DNA from: an uncultured Bacteroides sp.
Lineage (GTDB): Bacteria > Bacteroidota > Bacteroidia > Bacteroidales > Bacteroidaceae
NCBI GenBank assembly: GCA_900556625.1
Contig: USPQ01000043.1
Span: 1-22,278 of the forward strand
Direction of reading: 5' to 3'
Length of the DNA: 22,278 nt
Shown: in pieces, positions 13,902-21,870 of the stretch
How the letters are laid out: every line of letters starts with the position of its first letter
How positions within the stretch are numbered: the stretch's first letter is position 1
Position numbers and translations under genes: made by a program
The notes under the pieces: generated by a model
Seen by the model: only the letters and a program-made list of their open reading frames with translations
Told to the model about the DNA's origin: nothing
Database searches by the model: none

Positions 13902-14355
13902 ATTTTGTAAGGAATCAGATTGGAACTACTCATTTATAACGATAAGCGGTGTAAAATACATCGCTTATTTTGTTGATTACTCTGTATATCACCCGGATTT
14001 TGACGAAGTATATACTTTTAATTTTGAAACGGAAGAATCAACTCCTCATCCTATTGATCCAAAGATAGCGGCAACAATTGTTACGATCTTACAAGAATTC
14101 TTTCAAAGTAAAGAAAGAGCAATGATTCTTGTATGCGATAATATTGATGGAAAAGAAAATAAAAGAAATAGATTGTTTAGTCGGTGGTATACTAATTTTA
14201 AAACCAAAGATATTCTAAAATTTGATGCTTCGGCTACTACTGAAGAGTATCAATTATATGTTTCTATCTTGTTAAGTTCTTCCCATCCTCGAAAAGAAAA
14301 GTTGATTGCGGCTTTTTATGAGTTAGTTAAAAATGAATTTTATCCTGTTGAATAA
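13867..14355 (+). CDS. Uncharacterised protein, DUF6169-like
   Basis: A 162-residue soluble protein without signal peptide or membrane helix. The order of segments fits what I recall of DUF6169: LPYEF, an aromatic strand pair around YIAYFVDYS..HPDFDEVYTFNFE, HPIDPKIAATIVTILQEFF (about 61-79), then ILVCDNIDG (about 87-95) and RNRLFSRWY (about 99-107). DPKIAATI-VTIL-EFF and CDN-DG are the most conserved-looking parts. No catalytic motif is recognised. It begins inside the preceding 49-residue gene and the two share one promoter, so they very likely form a functional unit. A terminator hairpin follows at 14431. Biochemical role unknown. Confidence 0.75.
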   Translation: MSVTSNSQLPYEFCKESDWNYSFITISGVKYIAYFVDYSVYHPDFDEVYTFNFETEESTPHPIDPKIAATIVTILQEFFQSKERAMILVCDNIDGKENKRNRLFSRWYTNFKTKDILKFDASATTEEYQLYVSILLSSSHPRKEKLIAAFYELVKNEFYPVE

Positions 14356-14430
14356 AAAAGAAGAGGACTGCTTCACAGCACCCCTCCCCGCAAACTTAAA
14401 ACAACCAACAAAAGAAATAGATAATTTCAT

Positions 14431-14510
14431 AACGGTGAACTGTGAGTGGTAAACGGTAAATGCGTTGCAGTGCAATTTGTTCACCGTTTATCGTTCACCG
14501 TTCTTTTTTT
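14431..14510 (+). terminator. Long hairpin with T-tract after the DUF6169-like gene
   Basis: AACGGTGAAC (14431-14440) pairs perfectly with GTTCACCGTT (14493-14502), and GGTAAACGGT (14448-14457) pairs with ACCGTTTATC (14483-14492) with one G-U. A 7-nt bulge and a central TTGC/GCAA hairpin complete it. Seven T residues (14504-14510) follow and abut the stop codon of glnN on the other strand. It should terminate plus-strand transcripts; on the minus strand the U-tract is missing. Confidence 0.8.
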
Positions 14511-16700
14511 CTATCTCACAAATAACAGTTCCCTGTATTTCGGAAGCGTCCACATCTGGTTGTCAACAATGAGTTCCAACTTATCGATGTGGTAGCGGAT
14601 TTCTTCCAGTGCCGGAACGATCGTGTCGTGGTAGGCAATGGCTTTTTCCCGTTCGCTTTCTATCTTGTTCGCAACCTTACGAGCTTCAATCATTGCATCT
14701 ACATGTTCCTTGATGAAGGCTGTGCGGTCGGCAATCTCTTCAATAAGTTCCAGGTTTTTAGCAGACAATTTCGCTGCCTTTTCTGCCGGGAAAAGAGATT
14801 GCATCTTATAGACATTATTAATTAAATCCGTTTGATATTGAGTGGCCACCGGAATGATATGGTTCATAGCCAAATCACCCAATACACGCGCCTCGATCTG
14901 AATCTTCTTCGTATACGTTTCCCATTTCACTTCGTTGCGGGCTTCCAGTTCTTTCTTTGTCATTACGCCGGTAGCTTCGAACATGGCAATGGTTTCCGGT
15001 TTCAGGTAGTTATCGAAGATAACAGGAACACTGGTTTCGCAATCCAGTCCACGACGGGCTGCTTCTTTCTTCCATTCGTCGCTGTAACCATTGCCGTCAA
15101 AATGAATCGCTTTACATTCCTTGATATATCCACGGATAATTTCGAGAATGGCAGACACTTTAGGTTCTCCTTTTTCAATCAAAGCATCCACATCTTTCTT
15201 AAACTTCACCAATTGGTCTGCTACGGCAGAGTTCAATGCAATCATGGCAGACGCACAGTTTGCCTCGGAACCTACGGCACGGAACTCAAAACGGTTTCCG
15301 GTGAAAGCAAAAGGAGAGGTACGGTTACGGTCAGTATTATCAATCAATAATTCTGGAATCTGCGGAATATCCAACTTCATTCCCTGTTTGCCGCTAAGAC
15401 TAATCAAATCATCTTTCGTACTGTTTTCAATGTGATCCAATACCTGCGACAATTGCTTCCCGAGGAAAGAGGAGATGATGGCAGGAGGTGCCTCATTAGC
15501 TCCCAGACGGTGGGCGTTGGTAGCGCTGGAGATAGAAGCTTTCAACAATCCGTTATGATGATAAACTGCCATCAATGTGTTTACGACGAAGGTAACAAAA
15601 CGCAGGTTATCTTCCGGAGTCTTACCCGGTGCCATTAATAAAATGCCCGTGTCAGTTCCCAGCGACCAGTTGTTGTGTTTGCCCGATCCGTTGACGCCCT
15701 TAAAAGGTTTTTCATGAAGCAGTACGCGGAAACCATGACGGCGACTAACCTTACGCATCAATGACATAATCAGTAAGTTATGGTCGTTAGCAAGGTTACA
15801 CTCTTCAAAGATGGGGGCTAACTCGAACTGGTTCGGGGCAACCTCGTTGTGACGGGTCTTAACAGGAATACCCAGCTTTAACGCTTCAATTTCGAGATCC
15901 TTCATGAAAGCGGCTACGCGGGTGGGGATAGCACCGAAGTAGTGGTCCTCCAACTGTTGGTTTTTGGCACTGTCATGTCCCATCAAAGTACGACCGGTCA
16001 TTAGCAAGTCCGGGCGTGCGGCATACAATCCTTCGTCTACGAGGAAGTATTCCTGTTCCCAGCCCAAGTAAGCAACTACTTTTTTCACTTCCGGGTTGAA
16101 GTAACGACATACGTCTACAGCAGCTTTATCTACGGCACGCAATGCTTTCAGCAAGGGAGCTTTATAGTCGAGAGCTTCACCGGTATATGCAATAAACACA
16201 GTTGGGATGCAAAGTGTATCATCTACAATGAAAGCAGGTGATGAGGGGTCCCATGCGCTGTAACCACGGGCTTCGAATGTGTTACGGATACCGCCATTCG
16301 GGAAAGAAGAAGCATCCGGTTCCTGCTGTACAAGCAGTTTACCAGTAAATTCTTCCATCATACCACCTTTGCCGTCATGTTCAACGAAAGCATCATGTTT
16401 TTCAGCTGTGCCTTCGGTCAGCGGTGCGAACCAGTGCGTATAATGAGTAACACCCATTTCGATGGCCCATTTCTTCATGCCGGCAGCTACCTCGTCGGCA
16501 ATACTGCGATCTAGCGGAGCACCGTTGTCAATGGCGTCAATCAGTGCATTGTATACCTTGCTAGGAAGGTATTTGAACATTTTCTCCTTGTTGAATACAT
16601 ACTTGGCGAAATACTCCGAAGGACGTTCGGCAGGTGTTGCTACCTCAACAGCTTTCTTTTTGAAAGCTGTCTCTACTACTCTGAATCTAAGTTTTGACAT
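14511..16700 (-). CDS. glnN: Glutamine synthetase type III
   Basis: GlnN makes glutamine from glutamate, ammonia and ATP, the main entry of nitrogen in Bacteroides. The 729-residue length is that of the GSIII class first described in B. fragilis, far longer than GSI. Conserved segments include GVTHYTHWFAPLT (about 83-95), EPDASSFPNGG (127-137), the metal-binding GWEQEYFLVD (213-222), KTRHNEVAPNQFE (281-293), KPFKGVNGSGKHNNWS (331-346) and NRTSPFAFTGNRFEFR in the C-terminal half. The gene follows amt after 176 bases on the same strand, completing an import-and-assimilate cluster. No own promoter with a clear TAnnTTTG box was found, so read-through from amt or a nitrogen-regulated promoter of another type is possible. 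Confidence 0.96.
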   Translation of the reverse strand: MSKLRFRVVETAFKKKAVEVATPAERPSEYFAKYVFNKEKMFKYLPSKVYNALIDAIDNGAPLDRSIADEVAAGMKKWAIEMGVTHYTHWFAPLTEGTAEKHDAFVEHDGKGGMMEEFTGKLLVQQEPDASSFPNGGIRNTFEARGYSAWDPSSPAFIVDDTLCIPTVFIAYTGEALDYKAPLLKALRAVDKAAVDVCRYFNPEVKKVVAYLGWEQEYFLVDEGLYAARPDLLMTGRTLMGHDSAKNQQLEDHYFGAIPTRVAAFMKDLEIEALKLGIPVKTRHNEVAPNQFELAPIFEECNLANDHNLLIMSLMRKVSRRHGFRVLLHEKPFKGVNGSGKHNNWSLGTDTGILLMAPGKTPEDNLRFVTFVVNTLMAVYHHNGLLKASISSATNAHRLGANEAPPAIISSFLGKQLSQVLDHIENSTKDDLISLSGKQGMKLDIPQIPELLIDNTDRNRTSPFAFTGNRFEFRAVGSEANCASAMIALNSAVADQLVKFKKDVDALIEKGEPKVSAILEIIRGYIKECKAIHFDGNGYSDEWKKEAARRGLDCETSVPVIFDNYLKPETIAMFEATGVMTKKELEARNEVKWETYTKKIQIEARVLGDLAMNHIIPVATQYQTDLINNVYKMQSLFPAEKAAKLSAKNLELIEEIADRTAFIKEHVDAMIEARKVANKIESEREKAIAYHDTIVPALEEIRYHIDKLELIVDNQMWTLPKYRELLFVR

Positions 16701-16762
16701 AATACCTGATTTGATTTGTTGTTAAATATGTTAGAGTAAATAATTACTTTGTTATGTGGTTC

Positions 16763-16797
16763 CCGGAAAGGCGATCAAACCTGTCCGGAAGTTTTTT
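16763..16797 (+). terminator. Plus-strand terminator-like hairpin upstream of glnN
   Basis: CCGGAAAGG (16763-16771) pairs with CCTGTCCGG (16780-16788) with one mismatch and an 8-nt loop, and is followed by six T residues (16792-16797). The T-tract is on the plus strand, opposite to the flanking genes, where it could end an antisense transcript. On the minus strand it is a stable hairpin in the glnN leader. Confidence 0.5.
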
Positions 16798-16812
16798 CTG
16801 TGATTAGCGGGG

Positions 16813-16858
16813 TAGTGATTAGTAGTAAGTTGTGCGTAGCTGTCTTTCACTAATCACT
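16813..16858 (-). other. Inverted repeat just downstream of amt
   Basis: TAGTGATTAGT and ACTAATCACTA form a perfect 11-bp stem with a loop of about 24 nt, shortly after the amt stop codon. Further copies of TTTAGTGAT flank it. No U-tract follows at once, so it may protect or process the 3' end of the amt message rather than terminate it. Confidence 0.5.
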
Positions 16859-16876
16859 AAACCGTTCATCACTAAA

Positions 16877-18316
16877 TTAGTTGTAAGCCGATTCTCCGTG
16901 TTCGTAAATATCAAGACCTTCTTCTTCGATACGTGCCGGAACGCGAAGTCCGTGAATCTTATCAAGCGTTTTGAAAATGATGAATCCCATGCCTGCTGCC
17001 CATGCACCTACTACCAATGCTCCGAATATTTGTGCACCGAGGAATCCGAAACCGTAGCCATAGAATAAACCTTCACTGGTGGAGAACAAACCTGTAAGAA
17101 TAGTTCCTAAAAAGCCACAAACACCATGTACAGAAGATGCACCTACCGGATCGTCTATCTTTAACACTTTGTCAATGAAGTCAACGGAGAATATCATTAC
17201 GACACCACATATTGCACCTATTAAGGCTGCTCCTGCAGGAGATACTGCGTCACATCCTGCTGTGATGCCTACCAGCCCTGCCAAGATACCATTCAGTGTC
17301 AATGACAGGGAAGGTTTTCCATATTTCATCCAGCTCACCAACAGAGCGAAGAAACCACCGGCACAAGCAGCCAGATTCGTTGTCAGGAATACGTGGGAGA
17401 TGGCGATAGCATCGGCTTCAGTTGCTGCTGCCAATTGAGAACCGGGGTTGAACCCGAACCATCCGAACCACAGAATGAATACGCCTAGTGCAGCAATAGT
17501 CAGGCTATGGCCTGGGATAGCTTTTGATTTGCCGTCTTTACCATATTTACCGATACGGGGACCAAGAATGGCAGCACCTACCAAAGCAATCCATCCACCT
17601 ACAGAGTGAACGACTGTAGAACCGGCAAAGTCATGGAAGGTGGTTCCGAAGAGACTCATCATGAAAGAACCTTCTTCACCGTTCATCAACCAGCCTCCGC
17701 CCCATGTCCAGTGACCGGATATCGGATAAATCAGTACACTGATAAAGATGGTGTAGACGATATACATGGAGAATTTTGTACGTTCTGCCATGGCTCCTGA
17801 TACAATTGTAGCTGCTGTCGCACAGAATACGGTTTGGAATATGAGGAATCCTTCGGTTGGCAAACCATTATCAATGAAAGAAAGGTCGAAGAAGTGGGGC
17901 ATTCCGATGAATCCTCCTGCGCCGAACATCAATCCGAAACCGATAAACCAGTATAGTAAAGAGCCGAACATGAAGTCTACAAAGTTCTTCATCAGAATGT
18001 TGGCAGTATTTTTCACTCTGGTAAAACCTGCTTCTACTAATGCAAATCCCGGCTGCATGAAGAATACGAGCATTGCTGCAAGCAACATCCATACAGTATT
18101 CAATCCAAGAGCTAATTCACCAACCGTATCGGGAGCTGCTGATGCTTCTTCGGCAGGAGCGGTAACGACTTCGGTAATTGTTTCTGTAACTGCTGCAACT
18201 GTATCGGCAGCGGCCGTGTTTTGTGCCGACATATCAGTAGTAAAACAGCACAAAATGAATATAGTAGTGGCTATCCACAGCTTTACGAAGCTATGGCTTT
18301 TATATTTTGTATCCAT
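16877..18316 (-). CDS. amt: Ammonium transporter with N-terminal signal peptide and linker
   Basis: Amt proteins are trimeric inner-membrane channels that move ammonium into the cell when it is scarce. The 479-residue product has a cleavable signal peptide (about 1-32, ending DMSAQ), an Ala/Thr/Val-rich periplasmic linker (about 33-65), then eleven membrane helices. The pore residues are present: Asp229 and His237 in DFAGSTVVHSVGG (E. coli D160, H168) and His397 in SSVHGVCGFLG (H318). The C-terminal tail (IHGLRVPARIEEEGLDIYEHGE) is the conserved region that couples to P-II. It lies 16 bases after the P-II gene, so the pair is cotranscribed and the P-II protein is expected to block the channel when nitrogen is plentiful. 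Confidence 0.96.
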   Translation of the reverse strand: MDTKYKSHSFVKLWIATTIFILCCFTTDMSAQNTAAADTVAAVTETITEVVTAPAEEASAAPDTVGELALGLNTVWMLLAAMLVFFMQPGFALVEAGFTRVKNTANILMKNFVDFMFGSLLYWFIGFGLMFGAGGFIGMPHFFDLSFIDNGLPTEGFLIFQTVFCATAATIVSGAMAERTKFSMYIVYTIFISVLIYPISGHWTWGGGWLMNGEEGSFMMSLFGTTFHDFAGSTVVHSVGGWIALVGAAILGPRIGKYGKDGKSKAIPGHSLTIAALGVFILWFGWFGFNPGSQLAAATEADAIAISHVFLTTNLAACAGGFFALLVSWMKYGKPSLSLTLNGILAGLVGITAGCDAVSPAGAALIGAICGVVMIFSVDFIDKVLKIDDPVGASSVHGVCGFLGTILTGLFSTSEGLFYGYGFGFLGAQIFGALVVGAWAAGMGFIIFKTLDKIHGLRVPARIEEEGLDIYEHGESAYN

Positions 18317-18332
18317 AATAGTATAATCTTAT

Positions 18333-18689
18333 TTAACGTTCTTGTTCTGCATTGTAGAGGGCTATGTCACCACGTTCGGCAGTGCGTATGCGGATAGCGT
18401 CTTCGATAGGAATGACGAAAATACGTCCGTCACCGATTTCTCCGGTCTGTGCAGCTTTGATGATAGCCTGTACTGTTTTCTCGGTATTCTTGTCGCGCAC
18501 GACAATAGAGATCAAAATTCGTTCAATGGTGCTGGTGTCATAAACTACGCCACGGTAGATACGTCCTTGCCGTGCTTTTCCAATGCCTCTTACATCGTAA
18601 TAAGAGAACCATTCGATGTCCGCTTCGAGTAGGGCGTCTTTTACGTCCTCGAATTTGGTTTTACGGATGATAGCTTCAATCTTTTTCAT
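18333..18689 (-). CDS. glnB: P-II family nitrogen regulator (GlnB/GlnK type)
   Basis: A 118-residue P-II signal protein, which senses 2-oxoglutarate, ATP and ADP and here most likely gates the Amt channel. MKKIEAIIRKTKFEDVKDAL, the T-loop YRGVVY, TGEIGDGRIFV and RIRTAERGD are all recognisable. Compared with E. coli GlnK, the T-loop is one residue shorter. Tyr50 falls at the uridylylation site (Y51), Arg57 at K58 and Arg89 at K90, while Arg100 and Arg102 match R101 and R103. The residues between, DTSTIER, differ strongly from the usual VNFLPK, so contacts with the partner may differ. Being linked to amt, GlnK would be the functional name. It follows the outer-membrane gene by 148 bases without a visible promoter. 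Confidence 0.94.
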   Translation of the reverse strand: MKKIEAIIRKTKFEDVKDALLEADIEWFSYYDVRGIGKARQGRIYRGVVYDTSTIERILISIVVRDKNTEKTVQAIIKAAQTGEIGDGRIFVIPIEDAIRIRTAERGDIALYNAEQER

Positions 18690-18837
18690 ATACCTTAAAT
18701 ATTAGTGTGTCCTGTAAAAGAAAGAGGTATAGGGTAGCGGCAGCCATAGCAGGTTACCATACAACAAACCGATAAAATCTAAACTCTAACTACCTTTTCT
18801 AATCCCTATACGCTCTTTGTATTGTAAATTCTCTCTC

Positions 18838-19599
18838 TTAAAAACTTAGTCCGAAAGCAAAGTAGGCTCCTTCAGTGCGTGGGTTCACTGTTACTTTGGC
18901 AAATGTCGGTACGGAGAAGGAATCTGTGATTTTAATCTCCTTGGATGCTCCGAGACTGATGTCTGTTACGCAGAATCCACTGGTATAGCCATTATAAAAA
19001 GTTGTTTCCCAGGGAACCATACCTAAATCTACTGTCCAGTCGAGACCTCCCAATTTGAAAGGTGCGCTAAGTGCGAGGTAAGAAGAATAAGCTCTTTTGC
19101 CGTTTTCTTTCACACCGTCGGCACCTGCAAAGTTTGTGTACCAGTTGACGGCTAGCGGACCGAAATCATATCCCACTTGTGCTTCAAATACATGTGCTGT
19201 AGAATAGGCCCCATATTGGAAATACTTATTGGTTGTATAAATCTCCTTTCCGTATTCATCTACATCCCCTGTATGTGTTTTATCAAACCAATAATCCGTT
19301 ATTGAAACACTAAATCCACCAATTGAATAACCGAGAGTTAAGTCAAACTCTTTTGCATCTTTGGATTCAATTCCTACTGATCCCCATGCTCCGAGTGATA
19401 AACCTTTGTAAGAGATTCCCAGTGAAGGCTGGACGCTAATTCCGCCTAAATTCTGACCGCGCCAGATGTAACCACTTACCAAATCTGCCCCAACGGAAGC
19501 TTCTACCTTATCTTGTGCCATCATTGTAGACGGGACAAGTCCTGACAGTAATAATGCTACTGTTATTACCCCCAATTTGTTGTTAATCGTCGTTTTCAT
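18838..19599 (-). CDS. TorF-like putative outer-membrane porin
   Basis: A 253-residue beta-barrel candidate. It has a signal peptide (about 1-28, cut at MMA-QD), alternating hydrophobic strands, and a C-terminal strand ending AYFAFGLSF with terminal Phe, the signal for outer-membrane assembly. The start of the mature protein, ADLVSGYIWRGQNLGGISVQPSL, and the following LSLGAWGSVGIE and LTLGYSIGGFSVSITDYWF resemble TorF/Gcw_chp porins. Members of that family are found next to P-II and amt genes in other phyla as well. Being first in the gene cluster before P-II, amt and glnN, it probably provides an outer-membrane route for ammonium or a small nitrogen compound; that role is inference. No good promoter match was found upstream. 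Confidence 0.8.
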   Translation of the reverse strand: MKTTINNKLGVITVALLLSGLVPSTMMAQDKVEASVGADLVSGYIWRGQNLGGISVQPSLGISYKGLSLGAWGSVGIESKDAKEFDLTLGYSIGGFSVSITDYWFDKTHTGDVDEYGKEIYTTNKYFQYGAYSTAHVFEAQVGYDFGPLAVNWYTNFAGADGVKENGKRAYSSYLALSAPFKLGGLDWTVDLGMVPWETTFYNGYTSGFCVTDISLGASKEIKITDSFSVPTFAKVTVNPRTEGAYFAFGLSF

Positions 19600-19771
19600 C
19601 GTCTTTTTACCTTTAAAAGTTAGAAAAATGTGGATGTACGGTCCATTTGTTATATAGTAGCGCGCAAAATACTATCGTTTTTTATGGATAACTGATCCTG
19701 CAGGAATGATGATGTTCGTTTAATGGGGGCATGTTGAACTTTCTATTTCCCGCTATCCATTATTCATTCAG

Positions 19772-21004
19772 TCAGAGCCAGTTCTTTATTCTTCTCATCG
19801 CTTCGATACAGTCGTTGCGTTCGCCGAATGCAGTTAAACGGATATACCCTTCACCGCTTGGTCCGAAACCTACACCGGGAGTACCGACCACATTGGCTTC
19901 ATACAACATCTGTTCGAAGAATCGCCATGAAGAAAGTCCGTTCGGAGTTTTCACCCACAAGTAGGGAGCGTTGACGCCGCCGTATACTTTCAGTCCTGTG
20001 GTTTCCAAGCCTTCCTTCATGATTTTTGCGTTGGTCATATAATAGTCGATTGTTTTCTTAATCTGTGCCTTGCCTTCTGCACTGTAAACGGCTTCTGCTG
20101 CCCGCTGGGTAATATAAGAAGTGCCGTTAAACTTAGTACACTGGCGACGGTTCCACAATCTGTTGAGTGGTATGCGATCGCCTTCCAGAGTAGCAGCAGT
20201 GAGCTCTTTTGGTACTACGGTATATCCGCAGCGTACTCCTGTAAATCCTGCCGTTTTTGAAAAACTACGGAATTCAATCGCGCACTTTTTAGCTCCCTTA
20301 ATCTCATAGATAGAGTGGGGGACATTCTCGTCCTGGATATATGCCTCGTAAGCGGCATCGAACAGAATCAGTGTATCGTTTGCCAAGGCATAATCCACCC
20401 ACTTTTTCAGTTCCGGTTTGGTTAAGGTGGTCCCTGTCGGGTTGTTCGGATAACAGAGATAAACGATGTCTATCCGTTTGTCCGGAATTTCCGGGATAAA
20501 GTTGTTCTCACTTGTGCAAGGCATATAAGTAACGTTGCTCCATTTACCCGTTTCTTCTTCCAATACTCCGGCGCGTCCGCACATAACGTTACTGTCTATG
20601 TAAACCGGATAAATGGGATCTGTAACACCTACGCTATTGTCGTGGCGAAGAATATCACCTATATTTCCGGTATCGCTTTTAGCCCCGTCACTGACAAAAA
20701 TCTCGGATGCCGAGAAATGAATCCCGCGTGGAGCGAAATCATTCTTTATGATTGCTTCAATCAGAAAATCATATCCCTGTTCAGGACCATATCCGCGGAA
20801 TGTATCTTTGCCGGCCAGTTCTTCTACCGCTTTATGCATTGCTTCTATACAGGCTGGAGGAAGTGGCTGCGTAACGTCGCCGATACCTAGCCGGATGATG
20901 TCCTGTTTGGGATGCGTTATCCTGAAAGTATTTACCTTTTTCGCTATATCCGAGAATAAATAACTTCCCGGTAATTTTAAAAAATGCTCGTTTACTAATG
21001 CCAT
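19772..21004 (-). CDS. dapL: LL-diaminopimelate aminotransferase
   Basis: DapL converts tetrahydrodipicolinate directly to LL-2,6-diaminopimelate with glutamate as amino donor, bypassing the succinylase or acetylase steps of the lysine/peptidoglycan pathway. The 410-residue class I PLP enzyme shows SYLFSDIAKKV at the start, LGIGDVTQPLP (39-49), GYGPEQGYDFL, YPNNPTGT (185-192), the PLP lysine Lys250 in SFSKTAGFTGVRCGY and LWNRRQCTKFNG, all typical of DapL. Bacteroides is known to use this pathway. It lies 50 bases after dapF on the same strand, and the two genes catalyse consecutive steps, so they form an operon. Start MALVNEHFLKLPGSYLF fits homologues. Confidence 0.97.
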   Translation of the reverse strand: MALVNEHFLKLPGSYLFSDIAKKVNTFRITHPKQDIIRLGIGDVTQPLPPACIEAMHKAVEELAGKDTFRGYGPEQGYDFLIEAIIKNDFAPRGIHFSASEIFVSDGAKSDTGNIGDILRHDNSVGVTDPIYPVYIDSNVMCGRAGVLEEETGKWSNVTYMPCTSENNFIPEIPDKRIDIVYLCYPNNPTGTTLTKPELKKWVDYALANDTLILFDAAYEAYIQDENVPHSIYEIKGAKKCAIEFRSFSKTAGFTGVRCGYTVVPKELTAATLEGDRIPLNRLWNRRQCTKFNGTSYITQRAAEAVYSAEGKAQIKKTIDYYMTNAKIMKEGLETTGLKVYGGVNAPYLWVKTPNGLSSWRFFEQMLYEANVVGTPGVGFGPSGEGYIRLTAFGERNDCIEAMRRIKNWL

Positions 21005-21060
21005 ATTGTTATTGTTTTAAGTTTCTATTACTATTCATTCTCAACTCTCCATTTTCAACT
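21005..21060 (-). repeat. Reiterated AGAGTTGA segment spanning the dapF stop codon
   Basis: On the minus strand AAGAGTTGAAAATGG is followed at once by AGAGTTGAGAATGAATAG. The AGAGTTGA unit occurs twice about 14 bases apart, and the first copy contains the dapF stop codon. The rest of the dapF-dapL gap is AT-rich with no hairpin. Confidence 0.5.
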
Positions 21061-21870
21061 CTTAACTTCTTCAACAATTTCCCCATCGAAAATCTTGGTT
21101 GCCGGTCCGGTCATTAATATATGTCCGGAGGTTTCATCCCATTCGATGGTAACTGTCCCTCCATCCATTATCACATCGCTTTTTCTTCCTGCAAGTCCGT
21201 TGATGAAGGCGGCTACTGCTGTGGCGCAGGCACCTGTTCCGCAAGCTTGAGTAATTCCCGATCCTCTTTCCCATACTCTCATCCGTATGGTGTTTTTACC
21301 GACGATCTGTGCAAACTCTACATTCGTTCTATCGGGAAAGAGAGGATGATTCTCCAGTTCAGGACCGATTTCCGGCAGATTAATTCGGGTAATGTCATCA
21401 ACAAATGTGACAAGATGTGGATTACCCATTGATACTTTAGTAGATTGGAAAGGATATTTCTTGCCCAAATCAATCTTTCCTGTTTCTTGTGGACTGCCCA
21501 TATCTACGGTGACTGTACTGACTGTTTTTCCCTCTACCTGCAATTTCAGAGTTTTAATTCCCGATAGTGTATCCAAAGTTATTTCTGTTTTATCAGTCAA
21601 TCCGTATTCATATACATATTTGCCTACGCAGCGGCTACCATTACCACACATCATTGCTTCCGAACCGTCGGCATTGAAAATACGCATACTGAAATCCGCT
21701 TTATCAGAGACACCAATCAATATTAGTCCATCGCTTCCGATTCCTGTATGAAACTTGCTCCATTCGATCGCTTTCTTTTCAGGGTCTGCTATTGGATATC
21801 TGGTCGTGTCTACATATATGTAGTCATTTCCTGTTCCATGCATTTTAGTGAACTTAATTCTTGTTGTCAT
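21055..21870 (-). CDS. dapF: Diaminopimelate epimerase
   Basis: DapF isomerises LL- to meso-diaminopimelate, the precursor of lysine and of the peptidoglycan cross-link, in the cytoplasm without a cofactor. The 271-residue product has the usual length and two-domain symmetry. The catalytic cysteine pair is Cys75 in MMCGNGSRCVGKY and Cys210 in TQACGTGACATA. The substrate-binding segments KMHGTGNDYIYVD (9-21), MGNPHLVTF and RTNVEFAQ are present. It is the first gene of the dapF-dapL unit, with a -7 promoter box 49 bases upstream. Its final codons (GTT AAG AGT TGA) already belong to a reiterated AGAGTTGA sequence that fills the gap to dapL. Confidence 0.97.
   Translation of the reverse strand: MTTRIKFTKMHGTGNDYIYVDTTRYPIADPEKKAIEWSKFHTGIGSDGLILIGVSDKADFSMRIFNADGSEAMMCGNGSRCVGKYVYEYGLTDKTEITLDTLSGIKTLKLQVEGKTVSTVTVDMGSPQETGKIDLGKKYPFQSTKVSMGNPHLVTFVDDITRINLPEIGPELENHPLFPDRTNVEFAQIVGKNTIRMRVWERGSGITQACGTGACATAVAAFINGLAGRKSDVIMDGGTVTIEWDETSGHILMTGPATKIFDGEIVEEVKS

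Noticed and set aside
19710..19712. CCTGCAGG palindrome region near 19698 as an operator
   Set aside because: An isolated 8-bp palindrome without repeats or promoter context is not enough evidence.
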